Part shown: positions 5,069 to 13,402 of the stretch, one piece after another
Layout of the letters: every line of letters begins with the position of its first letter
Numbering within the stretch: position 1 is the stretch's first letter
Origin: JBFEYJ01 sp041563315
GTDB lineage: Bacteria > Pseudomonadota > Gammaproteobacteria > Thiohalomonadales > Thiohalomonadaceae
NCBI GenBank assembly: GCA_041563315.1
Contig: JBFFNE010000057.1
Coordinates: 1 to 19,013, forward strand
Direction of reading: 5' to 3'
Length of the DNA: 19,013 nt
Translations under genes and position numbers: made by a program
Notes under the pieces: model-generated
Told to the model about the DNA's origin: nothing
Database searches by the model: none
Seen by the model: the letters and a program-made list of their open reading frames with translations, nothing else

Positions 5069-7933
5069 ATGATGTTAAGAGTTTCACGCATGTTGTCGGG
5101 CGTGTTTTTTTTGGCGCTGTTTGCCGTCACTCCTCTCTATGGCGCCGTGTTTCACCAGGCCGGGATCGACTGGTACAGCATGGAGAGCAAACACTTCCAG
5201 GTACACTTTCATGAGGGGCTTGAGAGTGATGCTCGTCGACTGTTGGCCGTTGCCGAGCGGGTGCACTCACGACTCAGTGACTTTGTGCAATGGCAGCCGA
5301 AGGAGCGTACCGAGATCGTGCTTACCGATGAGTACGATGTTTCCAACGGCCATGCCTCACCCTACCCAACTAACCGCATGACCCTGTATCTCTCTTCGCC
5401 GGATGACATCCGTAGCCTTGAAGATTATGGCGACTGGCTTGAACTGGTCTTCACCCACGAGTATCTGCATATTCTGCATCTGGACAAGGCCAGGGGGGCA
5501 CCGGATTTTCTGCGAAATATATTCGGCCGTTTCCAGTATCTGTTCCCTAACGCTTTCCAGCCCGCCTGGTTCATCGAGGGCTTGGCGACCTATGTTGAAA
5601 CCGACACCGCACGCGGCGTCGGTCGCGGCCAGAGCAGTTATTACGAGATGCAGATGCGTATGGAGGTGCTCTCCGGTCTCAAGCCGTTACGCCAGGTTAA
5701 CCAGCCGATGGCCAGCTGGCCGATGGGTACGGTGCCTTATCTCTACGGCGTCTACTTCTACAATTTTATCGCCGAGCGCTATGGTGAAGAGGTGATCCGC
5801 CAGCTGGTCGACAACTACTCCAACAACATCATCCCTTTTCGTCTCAATTCCAATAGCCGGCAAGTGCTGGGTAAGGAGCTGGATCAGTTGTGGCACGAGT
5901 TCGGCGTTCATCTCGGTGAGCGTTATCGACCGCAACAGGAACGGGTGCGCGCGCAGGGTGAGGTGATTGGAGAGCGTCTCACCCGTCAGGGCTATTTCAA
6001 TGGCCCACTTGTGGCGGGAAATGAGGGGGCAATCTACTACATCGCGTTCGATGCGATGCGCCGTCCGGCATTGATGCGCCTACTGCCGGGTCGCGATCCG
6101 GAACGTCTCGCTGATGTGGGATTCGGCAGTCGCGTGGCACATCATCCGGTACAGGGGTTGTTGTTGGCGCAACCCGAAGTATGCGACAACGCCGCCTATT
6201 ATTACGATCTTTATCGTTATGATCACAATGGCCGGCGCAAGCAGCGCCTGACCCATTGTGGTCGTTACCGCATGGCGGATTGGTTGCCTTCCGGTGAGGG
6301 GCTGATTGCGGTGCATAACAAGGGTGGGCAGAATGCCCTGCATCAGCTCGATGCCGATGGTCAGCGCGTTGCTGTGCTGTGGCAGGGGACGAAGGGGGAG
6401 GTGATTTCCCATCTCGCTGTGTCACCGGACGGCAAGCAGGTGATCGCCTCCCGCTGGCTTGCGGGGCAGGGTTGGGATTTGGCGCTGTATGAGCTGGCCT
6501 CCGGGGAGTGGTCGGCGTTGACGCATTCCACGGCGATCGAAAACCATCCGCATTTTACTGATGATGGCCAGGCCATCCTGTTTAGTGCCGATTACGACGG
6601 GATTTACAATGTTCATCGTTTAACACTCGCTAGTAGCAAGATCGAGCGCTTGAGTCATGTTATCGGGGGAGCGTTTTATCCCGTGTTGACCGGTGATGGC
6701 TCGCACGTGACTTATGTCGGTTACAACGCTGAGGGCTTTGATCTCTATCGCCTGCCACTTGCGGCCACCTTGATGCACACGGTTGAGCCGGAGGAGGGGT
6801 CCGGTGCCATTTCCCCCGAACCACCGCCGGTCATTGCTACTGGTCGGGTGGATAACTATTCCCCGTATGACAGCCTGCGCCCGCGCTGGTGGTTTCCCAA
6901 TCTTTATGCCAGTGAAGATCGATTCGAGTTCAGCATTATTACCGGTGGCAGCGATACCTTGGGGCGACACAACTATGCCCTGAGTCTGGGGTATGATGTG
7001 TTGAATAATCGGAGCTCTGGCAGCTTCGATTATCTGTACGATCGTTTTACACCGATCTTCAAGCTGCATGCGGATAATTTTTACGAAGATCACCTCGACA
7101 GCGAGGGCAAGCTGCAAAAGGTGAGCGCCAACCGTAACTCTCTGGCAGAGGTGGTGATACCGTGGCTCAGCGATGTCAGTCGCTTGTCGCTCCACCTGGG
7201 TGTGGCTGAAGAGCGAGAAACCGATATTCGCGTGGAGCACAGCGGTTGGGCTGAACCGGCGCTTCGTGATCGCATCGCCGGTCTGGCCCTGGCTTACACC
7301 TCGGCGGTGGAATTTCCTCGTGGCATCAGTCGGGTGGACGGCCGTGAGGTGATGCTCGCCGGTGAGGACAGCGATGTCATCGCCGGCAGCGATTTTAGCG
7401 GTCGGGCCTATACGTTTGACTGGAAGGAGTTCATCCGTCTTGGTGGTGAACATGTGCTCGGTGTTCGCTTGCTCGGTGCTGAAGGCGATAGCGGGATCCG
7501 TCCCTTTAATCTCGGCGGTATCGCTAAGGTCAAGCCGTTGCCCCAGATCCTTGATAGTCTGGGAGTCAACTCACCGTTGAATCGTCGTCACTACGCCTTG
7601 CGTGGTTACGATGAGGGTTTGCCGCAGCTCACTGGAACCCATATGCGGATGGCGAGTGTCGAGTACCGTTTCCCCATCTTGCGTTTGGAGCGGGGGTTTA
7701 TGGCGCCACCGATCGGCTTGCATCAGCTCCAGGGTGCCTTATTCACTGAAACCGGCGCGACCTGGTATGAGGGGCAGGAACAGGACGATTACTACAGCAG
7801 TTACGGTGTGGAGATAAAAACGGATGCGGTGCTTTTTTACGGACTCATGCTGCGTCTGAGTCTGGGCTATGCTCATGGCGTGGCTGAAATCGGTGGGGAT
7901 CAGGCTTACCTGCGTCTTGGCGGTGGTTTTTAA
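5069..7933 (+). CDS. Secreted metalloprotease - beta-propeller - Omp85-like outer-membrane barrel fusion
   Basis: 954 residues in three parts. First, a signal peptide (about 1-26) and a peptidase-MA/gluzincin-like domain (about 30-290) with HEYLH (130-134) and, about 36 residues on, WFIEGLATYVE (167-177), whose Glu170 fits the third zinc ligand. Second, TolB/PD40-like propeller blades (about 310-560), e.g. LAVSPDGKQV (449-458) and HFTDDGQAILFSAD (495-508). Third, after a Pro-rich linker (about 575-590), a beta-barrel (about 597-954) with ALRGYDEG (843-850), resembling the Omp85 RGY/RGF loop motif. It continues SVEYRFPIL, GALFTETGATWY, and ends in LRLGGGF with terminal Phe. No POTRA repeats are seen. 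The ATG at 5069 (or the adjacent one at 5072) is chosen because AGGGGA lies at 5058-5063 and the signal peptide begins there. The role is not established; the layout suggests a cell-surface or periplasmic peptidase anchored in the outer membrane. Confidence 0.85.
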   Translation: MMLRVSRMLSGVFFLALFAVTPLYGAVFHQAGIDWYSMESKHFQVHFHEGLESDARRLLAVAERVHSRLSDFVQWQPKERTEIVLTDEYDVSNGHASPYPTNRMTLYLSSPDDIRSLEDYGDWLELVFTHEYLHILHLDKARGAPDFLRNIFGRFQYLFPNAFQPAWFIEGLATYVETDTARGVGRGQSSYYEMQMRMEVLSGLKPLRQVNQPMASWPMGTVPYLYGVYFYNFIAERYGEEVIRQLVDNYSNNIIPFRLNSNSRQVLGKELDQLWHEFGVHLGERYRPQQERVRAQGEVIGERLTRQGYFNGPLVAGNEGAIYYIAFDAMRRPALMRLLPGRDPERLADVGFGSRVAHHPVQGLLLAQPEVCDNAAYYYDLYRYDHNGRRKQRLTHCGRYRMADWLPSGEGLIAVHNKGGQNALHQLDADGQRVAVLWQGTKGEVISHLAVSPDGKQVIASRWLAGQGWDLALYELASGEWSALTHSTAIENHPHFTDDGQAILFSADYDGIYNVHRLTLASSKIERLSHVIGGAFYPVLTGDGSHVTYVGYNAEGFDLYRLPLAATLMHTVEPEEGSGAISPEPPPVIATGRVDNYSPYDSLRPRWWFPNLYASEDRFEFSIITGGSDTLGRHNYALSLGYDVLNNRSSGSFDYLYDRFTPIFKLHADNFYEDHLDSEGKLQKVSANRNSLAEVVIPWLSDVSRLSLHLGVAEERETDIRVEHSGWAEPALRDRIAGLALAYTSAVEFPRGISRVDGREVMLAGEDSDVIAGSDFSGRAYTFDWKEFIRLGGEHVLGVRLLGAEGDSGIRPFNLGGIAKVKPLPQILDSLGVNSPLNRRHYALRGYDEGLPQLTGTHMRMASVEYRFPILRLERGFMAPPIGLHQLQGALFTETGATWYEGQEQDDYYSSYGVEIKTDAVLFYGLMLRLSLGYAHGVAEIGGDQAYLRLGGGF

Positions 7934-8116
7934 ACCGCCTTGGGCAAAGCCGCTTCTTGCAGCCTTTTCTTTAGCTTGCCCCATTTTCACTCAACGGTGT
8001 AGTCTCCCGCAGGCGTTGCTGTTGCCAAACGGGCAGCCATCCACGGCGATATGACCGGGTTCAAGTTTTCATCCCGGCGGCTGTGTTAAAAATAAACAAT
8101 AAAAAACGGGGGGAAC
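7934..8116. other. 183-bp spacer between barrel protein and kinase genes
   Basis: No gene is seen. A stem GGCGGT/ACCGCC (7919-7924 with 7934-7939) straddles the stop codon of the barrel gene but lacks a U-run. The A/T-rich 8086-8106 segment before the kinase may contain its promoter, but no clear -35/-10 pair stands out. GGGGGGA at 8108-8114 serves as the kinase ribosome site. Confidence 0.3.
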
Positions 8117-10573
8117 ATGCGCTTGCACAAACGCAACGCAGCAATATATTCAGGGCAGGGCGGAGCGGTGCGCTGGCAATGGGCGCCGGGGTTGCTCGCA
8201 CTCCTCATGGTGCTGTTATTGGCGCAGACCGGTTTGTTGCAACCGCTGGAGCGTTTCGTCTACAACCAGACACTGCAGCACTTTGCACCCGAAACCCGTT
8301 CCGGAAAGGTTGTGGTGGTGGATGTGCCAGAGGGAGAGTGGTCGCAGGCGCAGCTGGCCGAGCTGATGAAACGTACCTGGAGAGCCCGGGCGGTCGGCTT
8401 GATGTTGCCTCTGACTCATAAGGAATATGCACGCGCCTCGGTTGTCGTCAGCCGTTACCTGGAGGAACTTCCCGCCAACAGGAATCAGCGCAAGTTGGAG
8501 CCGTATCCGACCCTGGAGCGTCTGCAACAGGAGCTTGCGGTTGAGCATCGCTTTGCCGAGGGGATACGGAATTCGAAAAACATCATCCTTGGCGCGGCCT
8601 ATCAATCGCTACCTCCTGAATCGCACACGGTACAGAGCGAGCTATTTGGCCCCGTCACTCCGCGCACCATACCCGTTATCGATTACCTGCCCAGCATGAT
8701 TTCTCCGCTAATGTCGCATGGCAGTGCTCTGCAGCCGCCACAGGAAACACTGCTTGAGGCGGCATCCGGGATTGGACTGGTCAGCGGTGAGTTCGATGGG
8801 CGTTTTCCGGCACTGGTCGGCTATCAGGATACCGGGTATCCGGGCATGTTGTTCCAGTTGCTGCGTCTGAACGTCGGTGCAACGGATGCGAAGCAGGTGA
8901 AGTTTTTACCTCAGGGCGGGGTGCAGCTCGGGTCGCGGTACTATCCCACGGATCGTGGCTACCGTTTTTATCCTTATGTCCGATTCAATGACCCGTCGCT
9001 CAAGGGGATCAGGGTCTATCCGATAGCCGAATTGCTCAATGGGAGTTACAACTCGAGATATTTCGAGGGTAAGACGATCTTGATCGGTCATCTCAGTGAA
9101 AATTCCCCGCTGGTTAACATGACGTTGTCGCTCGATGCCCTGCTGCAGCAACAAGCGGTGGTGATCCCCGAATGGGCGATCTGGGGGCAGTATGGGACGC
9201 TGGCTGCAGTGGTATTGTTACTGATGTTCCTGTTGCCGCGGTTGCGATTTTCCACCTCCTCGGTGAGTGTGTTACTGGCTGCGTTGCTAGTGCTCAACGC
9301 TGAATTTCTGTTGTTGCTGCTGGCCAGGCAGTGGTTGCCGCTGAGTCTGTCGTTGCTGGTGCTGTTGCTAGGTTATCTGTTGATCAGCCTGCGTAGTCTT
9401 CTGGGGCGGCAGGAGGAGACACTGGCGCTGGAGCTCTCCGAATCCAACCGACAGCTGGGGCGCATGTTGCAAAATCAGGGGGAGCTCGAGCAGGCGCAGG
9501 AGAAGTATCGGCGATGCCGGGTGGATGGGGAGTTGCTGGAGCAGCTTTATCATCTGGGGCTGGATTTTGAGCGCAAGCGCCAGTTCAGCAAGGCCGTGTC
9601 GGTATTCCAGCAGATCCAGGGCCATGCCGGTAGTTTTCGCGACGTGACCGAACGCATCAAGCGGAACCAGACGATGGAGCAGCGTATCGTGCTCTCCAAT
9701 GGCGGGCCAGCGACACCCAGTGGCACGGTGATCATGTCCGCCGAGGGGTTGCAGGCTCCCACCATTGGTCACTACCAGGTGGAGCGGGAGATCGGCCGCG
9801 GGGCCATGGGGCTGGTCTATCTGGCCAAGGATCCGCGGATCGGTCGTGAGGTGGCGATAAAGACGATGGCGCTCTCCTCGGAATTCGAAGGTACCCAACT
9901 TGCCGAAGTCAAGGAGCGGTTCTATCGAGAGGCGGAGACGGCCGGGCGGCTCAATCATCCCAACATCGTGCATGTTTACGATATCGGCGAAGAGCAGGAG
10001 CTGGCCTATATCGCGATGGACTATCTGCGCGGTGAACACCTTGGGTGTTTCACCCGTCAAAAATCCCTGTTACCGATCAAGGAGGTGCTTGTCGTTGTCG
10101 AACAGGTGGCCGATGCACTGGCCTATGCACACAAGAAGAAAGTGGTGCATCGCGATATCAAACCGGCCAACATCATCTATGACCGCGGTGAGGGGATCGC
10201 CAAGGTTACCGATTTTGGCGTGGCCTGCCTGACCGATTCGAGCAAGACCAAGACCGGTACGGTGCTCGGTAGCCCCTCTTATATGTCACCGGAACAGGTG
10301 GCGGGGAAAAAGGTGGATGGGCGAGCCGATATCTTCTCACTGGGGGTGACGCTCTATCAGCTGGTGACGGGGCACCTGCCGTTTGAGGCCGATTCGCTCG
10401 GCAGCCTGATGTATAAAATCGCCAATGATGCCCACCCCAAACCGAGCAAGTTCCGCAAGGGTATTCCCGCTTGCGTGACGCGAATCATCAATAAATGCAT
10501 GCAAAAAGATCCTACCAATCGCTACCCCGATGGTGGTGGGCTAGCGGCAGCGCTTAGGCGTTGCCAGGGATAG
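8117..10573 (+). CDS. CHASE2-domain transmembrane Ser/Thr protein kinase
   Basis: 818 residues. Order: TM1 (about 23-42), an extracytoplasmic CHASE2-like sensor (about 45-350, with KVVVVDV, GIGLVSGEFDGRFP and FEGKTILIG typical of the family), and three TM helices (about 358-376, 384-402, 407-426). A coiled-coil/TPR-like linker (about 430-510) leads to a complete protein kinase domain (about 552-818). Key kinase residues are present: IGRGAMGLVY (559-568), Lys582 in VAIK, Glu605, HRD (678-680), Lys682, Asn685, DFG (699-701) and SPE (724-726). The activation loop is rich in Ser/Thr (708-720), so autophosphorylation is likely. GGGGGGA immediately before the ATG supports the start. It precedes a PP2C phosphatase by 11 bp and two FHA genes, which suggests one signalling module. 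The ligand is unknown. Confidence 0.93.
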   Translation: MRLHKRNAAIYSGQGGAVRWQWAPGLLALLMVLLLAQTGLLQPLERFVYNQTLQHFAPETRSGKVVVVDVPEGEWSQAQLAELMKRTWRARAVGLMLPLTHKEYARASVVVSRYLEELPANRNQRKLEPYPTLERLQQELAVEHRFAEGIRNSKNIILGAAYQSLPPESHTVQSELFGPVTPRTIPVIDYLPSMISPLMSHGSALQPPQETLLEAASGIGLVSGEFDGRFPALVGYQDTGYPGMLFQLLRLNVGATDAKQVKFLPQGGVQLGSRYYPTDRGYRFYPYVRFNDPSLKGIRVYPIAELLNGSYNSRYFEGKTILIGHLSENSPLVNMTLSLDALLQQQAVVIPEWAIWGQYGTLAAVVLLLMFLLPRLRFSTSSVSVLLAALLVLNAEFLLLLLARQWLPLSLSLLVLLLGYLLISLRSLLGRQEETLALELSESNRQLGRMLQNQGELEQAQEKYRRCRVDGELLEQLYHLGLDFERKRQFSKAVSVFQQIQGHAGSFRDVTERIKRNQTMEQRIVLSNGGPATPSGTVIMSAEGLQAPTIGHYQVEREIGRGAMGLVYLAKDPRIGREVAIKTMALSSEFEGTQLAEVKERFYREAETAGRLNHPNIVHVYDIGEEQELAYIAMDYLRGEHLGCFTRQKSLLPIKEVLVVVEQVADALAYAHKKKVVHRDIKPANIIYDRGEGIAKVTDFGVACLTDSSKTKTGTVLGSPSYMSPEQVAGKKVDGRADIFSLGVTLYQLVTGHLPFEADSLGSLMYKIANDAHPKPSKFRKGIPACVTRIINKCMQKDPTNRYPDGGGLAAALRRCQG

Positions 10574-10584
10574 AGGAGAGGGAT

Positions 10585-11328
10585 ATGAGTCATCCACCTT
10601 TGCTAACGATGAGTGGTGTCAGTGATAAGGGTCAGGTGCGAGAGCACAATGAGGATACCATCCGCTGGGATGTTACCGGTGGCTGGGCGATCCTTGCCGA
10701 TGGAATGGGTGGTCACCTGGCTGGAGAGGTGGCCAGCGCCCTGGCCGGCGAGACGATTGCCGGCCATCTTTCCCGACTTGAGAACGGTGATGCCGAACAG
10801 ATCAAGGCGGCATTACATGGGGCGGTGGCTGCGGCTAACCGGGCCATTCATGCTCAGGCGTTGGCGGACATCCGCTGCCATAGCATGGGCACCACTGTGG
10901 TGGTGGCATTGGCTCGTGACGACTTGATAAGTTGCGCCCACGTGGGGGATTCCCGGCTTTATCGTTACAACACATATGACGGGCTGGTTATGCTCAGTCA
11001 TGACCACTCACTGGTCCAGGAATTGGTGGACGAGGGATTTATCAGTCAGGAAGAGGCTGCTTCTTCCGTTCACAAGAATGTGATCACTCGGGCGCTGGGG
11101 CTGCAGGATACGGTTAAGGTGGATCTGCTTCAGGTACCGACCGAACCGGGAGACCTCTTTTTGCTCTGTTCCGATGGTCTGAGCGATAAGATCCCTCCGG
11201 ATGAGATGGAACAATTTATGAAAAACGACAACCTGGAGCTGATGGCCCAAACACTGGTGGCCGAGGCCAACGCACGGGGCGGCGAGGACAATATCTCGGT
11301 GATCCTGATGCGGGTAGGGCAAGCGTGA
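10585..11328 (+). CDS. PP2C-family Ser/Thr protein phosphatase
   Basis: 247 residues, a stand-alone bacterial PP2C (Stp/PrpC/PstP-like) domain that removes phosphate from Ser/Thr with two or three Mn/Mg ions. Motifs in order: REHNEDT (19-25), ILADGMGGHLAGE (36-48, metal ligand Asp39), MGTTVVVAL (101-109), CAHVGDSRLYR (117-127), LLCSDGLSD (193-201, Asp197) and GGEDNISVI (232-240, Asp236). The ATG at 10585 is chosen over 10561 because AGGAGAGGG lies at 10573-10582 and it starts 11 bp after the kinase stop; the longer form would overlap the kinase gene. It probably reverses phosphorylation by the upstream kinase. Confidence 0.96.
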   Translation: MSHPPLLTMSGVSDKGQVREHNEDTIRWDVTGGWAILADGMGGHLAGEVASALAGETIAGHLSRLENGDAEQIKAALHGAVAAANRAIHAQALADIRCHSMGTTVVVALARDDLISCAHVGDSRLYRYNTYDGLVMLSHDHSLVQELVDEGFISQEEAASSVHKNVITRALGLQDTVKVDLLQVPTEPGDLFLLCSDGLSDKIPPDEMEQFMKNDNLELMAQTLVAEANARGGEDNISVILMRVGQA

Positions 11329-11488
11329 GGGAGCTTGGACGCAAGGGCATGAGGACGTGGTGTTTGACGTTTCTCCTCCTCCCGTCACTCCTCCAGGCTG
11401 GCGGTATCCAGTCGGTTGATCGGGCCACGTTAAAATTTTGAACTTTGAATTTTATGCCTGGAACCTTGGTTAAAAACAGGACAATCAT
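11329..11488 (+). other. 160-bp spacer with heptad-period A/T-rich segment
   Basis: No gene is seen between the phosphatase and the first FHA gene. Bases 11436-11463 show a 7-base period (TTTTGAA, CTTTGAA, TTTTATG, CCTGGAA). The same bases offer TTGAAC/TTGAAT -35-like hexamers, but no well-spaced -10 was found. AGGAC at 11478-11482 is the ribosome site of the FHA gene. Separate transcription of the FHA pair is possible but unproven. Confidence 0.35.
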
Positions 11489-12112
11489 ATGGCAAAACTA
11501 ATTATCAGCATAAATGGTGTTAACGCTCAGGAGTTCGTCCTGGAGCAGGAGCGGGTAACGATCGGGAGAAATGCGGCCAACGACATTGTGCTTAATGAGC
11601 CGGTGGTCAGCGGCGAGCATGCGGCATTACAGTTTAGCCCCCGGGAGACGACGATTACTGACTTGGGCAGCACCAACGGCACCCTGGTTAACGGCATGCG
11701 GATAAAAAAAATTCCCCTGCAGCACAACGACGTGATTGCCATCGGCAACCACGAACTGCGGTATGTCGATAAAGCGGTGCAGGATTTTGCCTCGACCGTT
11801 ATCTTGCAGCAGGCGTCGGAGACGGCAGCAGGGCAGCAGGCCGCGCTGATGATCCTGAATGGGCCGCGTGCCGGCGAGCGCATGCCTATTACCAAGCAAC
11901 GAACCACGCTGGGTAAGCCCGGGATGCAGGTGGCGGTGATCCTGCAAGAGGGGAGTTCTTATGCGTTGCTGCCGGTTCAGGTGACTGGCGTTGCTGTGAC
12001 GACCCGTCTCAATGGTGAGCTGGTGGGCAGCGAGGCGCAGTCGCTTTGTTTCGGTGATGAAATTGATATCGCCGACGTGCGCCTGGCCTTCGTGGAGCAC
12101 TCGGCAGAATAA
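11489..12112 (+). CDS. FHA-domain protein with a degenerate second FHA-like half
   Basis: 207 residues. The N-terminal FHA domain (about 1-95) has the phosphothreonine-binding signature: IGR (25-27), SGEH (41-44), DLGSTNGT (58-65) and a terminal IGNHELRYV. FHA domains dock on phospho-Thr peptides made by Ser/Thr kinases, so the target is likely a substrate or the linker of the upstream CHASE2 kinase (inference). After a linker (96-117), residues 118-203 repeat the fold outline (ALMILNGPRAGERMPI, TTLGKPGM, LCFGDEIDIADVRLAFV). That half lacks the Arg of GR, the S..H pair and the TNG motif, so it probably cannot bind phospho-Thr. No membrane segment. ATG at 11489 is supported by AGGAC 6 nt upstream. 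Confidence 0.9.
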   Translation: MAKLIISINGVNAQEFVLEQERVTIGRNAANDIVLNEPVVSGEHAALQFSPRETTITDLGSTNGTLVNGMRIKKIPLQHNDVIAIGNHELRYVDKAVQDFASTVILQQASETAAGQQAALMILNGPRAGERMPITKQRTTLGKPGMQVAVILQEGSSYALLPVQVTGVAVTTRLNGELVGSEAQSLCFGDEIDIADVRLAFVEHSAE

Positions 12113-12126
12113 GAGGAGGGGAGACG

Positions 12127-12480
12127 ATGCCGAAATTGACCTTGCGTTTTAACGGAGCCACTCTCAAGGAGTATGAGCTGGGTGGTTCCCGGATGACCAT
12201 CGGACGCCGTTCTGATAATCAAATCCAGCTCGATGATCCGACCGTGAGTGGTATTCATGCCATTCTCTCGCTGCAGCCCGATCCCTATTTTGAGGGACAG
12301 TACCGGGTCACACTGGTAGATTTTCACAGCACCAACGGCGTGTTCGTTAATGATGAGCGGTGTAGCCAGAGGGAGCTTCGCCAGGGGGATGTTATCCGGG
12401 TGGGGCAGCATGAGATGCTGTTCGACGATCCGGGGCCTTCGGCGTTTGAGCAGACCGCGGTGCAGCTCAAAGACGAATAG
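12127..12480 (+). CDS. Small single-FHA-domain protein
   Basis: 117 residues, almost entirely one FHA domain. Motifs: MTIGRRSDNQIQLDDPTVSGIHAIL (23-47, with Arg27, Ser41 and His44), HSTNGVFVND (67-76) and GDVIRVGQHEMLF (87-99). Residues 103-117 are a short acidic tail containing Thr110. Key FHA residues fall at the same positions (27, 41, 44) as in the preceding protein, suggesting tandem duplication. It starts 14 bp after the previous stop, with GAGGAGGGGAG upstream of the ATG, and is almost certainly co-transcribed with it. Likely a phospho-Thr reader in the kinase/phosphatase module. Confidence 0.92.
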   Translation: MPKLTLRFNGATLKEYELGGSRMTIGRRSDNQIQLDDPTVSGIHAILSLQPDPYFEGQYRVTLVDFHSTNGVFVNDERCSQRELRQGDVIRVGQHEMLFDDPGPSAFEQTAVQLKDE

Positions 12481-12553
12481 CCGCCTCTTCCTGGCAATAA
12501 ACTTCGATTTTGATTCCTTCCTGTGGGTCTCGCCTGCGAAGCGGAGTGCTTGA

Positions 12554-12562
12554 TGGTACAAT
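12554..12562 (+). promoter_or_regulatory. Extended -10 promoter upstream of yebC
   Basis: TGgTACAAT at 12554-12562 is an extended -10 element, with a weak -35 (CTGCGA, 12534-12539) 17 bp before the hexamer. Transcription would start near 12569 and give a leader of about 87 nt. That leader contains a GCCGCC/GGCGGC inverted repeat (12578-12583 with 12605-12610). It could drive yebC and at least part of the ruv-tol run. Confidence 0.55.
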
Positions 12563-12655
12563 TGCACACCGTTTTTTGCCGCCGCGGCTGTGATTACTGA
12601 TGTTGGCGGCACACTTAACTTTCGCTAAAGCCTTCGGACCATTGAGAGGAGTTTC

Positions 12656-13402
12656 ATGGCTGGACACAGTAAATGGGCCAATATCAAACATCGTAAGGCC
12701 GCCCAGGATGCCAAACGTGGCAAAATATTCACTAAGTTGATTCGCGAGCTGACCGTGGCTGCGCGCACTGGCGGTGCCGACCAGGATAGCAATCCACGCC
12801 TGCGAGATGCGATCAGCAAGGCACTCAGTGCCAACATGAAAAAAGATACCGTTGAGAACGCTATCAAGCGCGGCGCTGGTGCTGCCGACGGTGATAATTA
12901 CGAAGAGGTGCGTTACGAGGGTTACGGCCCGGCTGGTGTGGCAGTGATGGTCGAGTGCCTCACTGATAACCGCAACCGTACTGTGGCCGAGGTACGCCAC
13001 GCCTTTAGTAAGAGTGGCGGTAATCTGGGTACCGACGGCTCAGTGGCCTACCTGTTCAGCAAGATCGGCATGCTCAGCTATCCGGCCGGTAGCGATGAGG
13101 ACGCCATTATGGAGGCGGCTCTGGAGGCCGGTGCTGAGGATGTGGTCGGCAATGATGACGGCTCTGTGGATGTGACCACCAGCCCCGATAACTTTACCGA
13201 GGTGAAAGAGGCGATGATCGCTGCCGGATTCGAGCCCGAGATGGCCGAGATCACGATGCAGCCCGCCACCAGCGTCGACCTGGAGCTGGAAGACGCCGAG
13301 AAGGTGCTGCGCCTGGTCGACATGCTCGAAGACCTCGATGACGTGCAGAATGTCTACAATAATGCCGACTTCAGTGATGAGGTGATGGGACAACTTCAGT
13401 GA
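12656..13402 (+). CDS. yebC: YebC/PmpR-family protein (TACO1 homologue)
   Basis: 248 residues, full length for the family. The start MAGHSKWANIKHRKAAQDAKRGKIF contains the hallmark N-terminal basic segment. NPRLRDAISKALSANMKKDTVENAIKRG and YEGYGPAGVAVMVECLTDNRNRT follow, then the acidic alpha/beta C-terminal domains. Members were long called transcriptional regulators; more recent work on YebC/TACO1 proteins points to a ribosome-associated role in relieving stalling at proline-rich stretches. GAGAGGAG about 5 nt before the ATG supports the start. Linkage to ruvC is common in proteobacteria. Confidence 0.97.
   Translation: MAGHSKWANIKHRKAAQDAKRGKIFTKLIRELTVAARTGGADQDSNPRLRDAISKALSANMKKDTVENAIKRGAGAADGDNYEEVRYEGYGPAGVAVMVECLTDNRNRTVAEVRHAFSKSGGNLGTDGSVAYLFSKIGMLSYPAGSDEDAIMEAALEAGAEDVVGNDDGSVDVTTSPDNFTEVKEAMIAAGFEPEMAEITMQPATSVDLELEDAEKVLRLVDMLEDLDDVQNVYNNADFSDEVMGQLQ

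Noticed and set aside
6620..7453. 277-codon frame antisense to the protease-barrel gene
   Set aside because: The plus-strand protein has coherent domains through this region; the antisense frame shows no motif and reflects codon bias.
9368..10060. 230-codon frame antisense to the kinase gene
   Set aside because: It overlaps the conserved kinase domain in full and has no supporting start signal or motif.
8117..12480. Type VI secretion regulatory cluster (PpkA/PppA/Fha)
   Set aside because: Kinase, PP2C and FHA genes are present, but no Tss structural gene occurs in the window and the kinase has a CHASE2 sensor rather than a PpkA layout.
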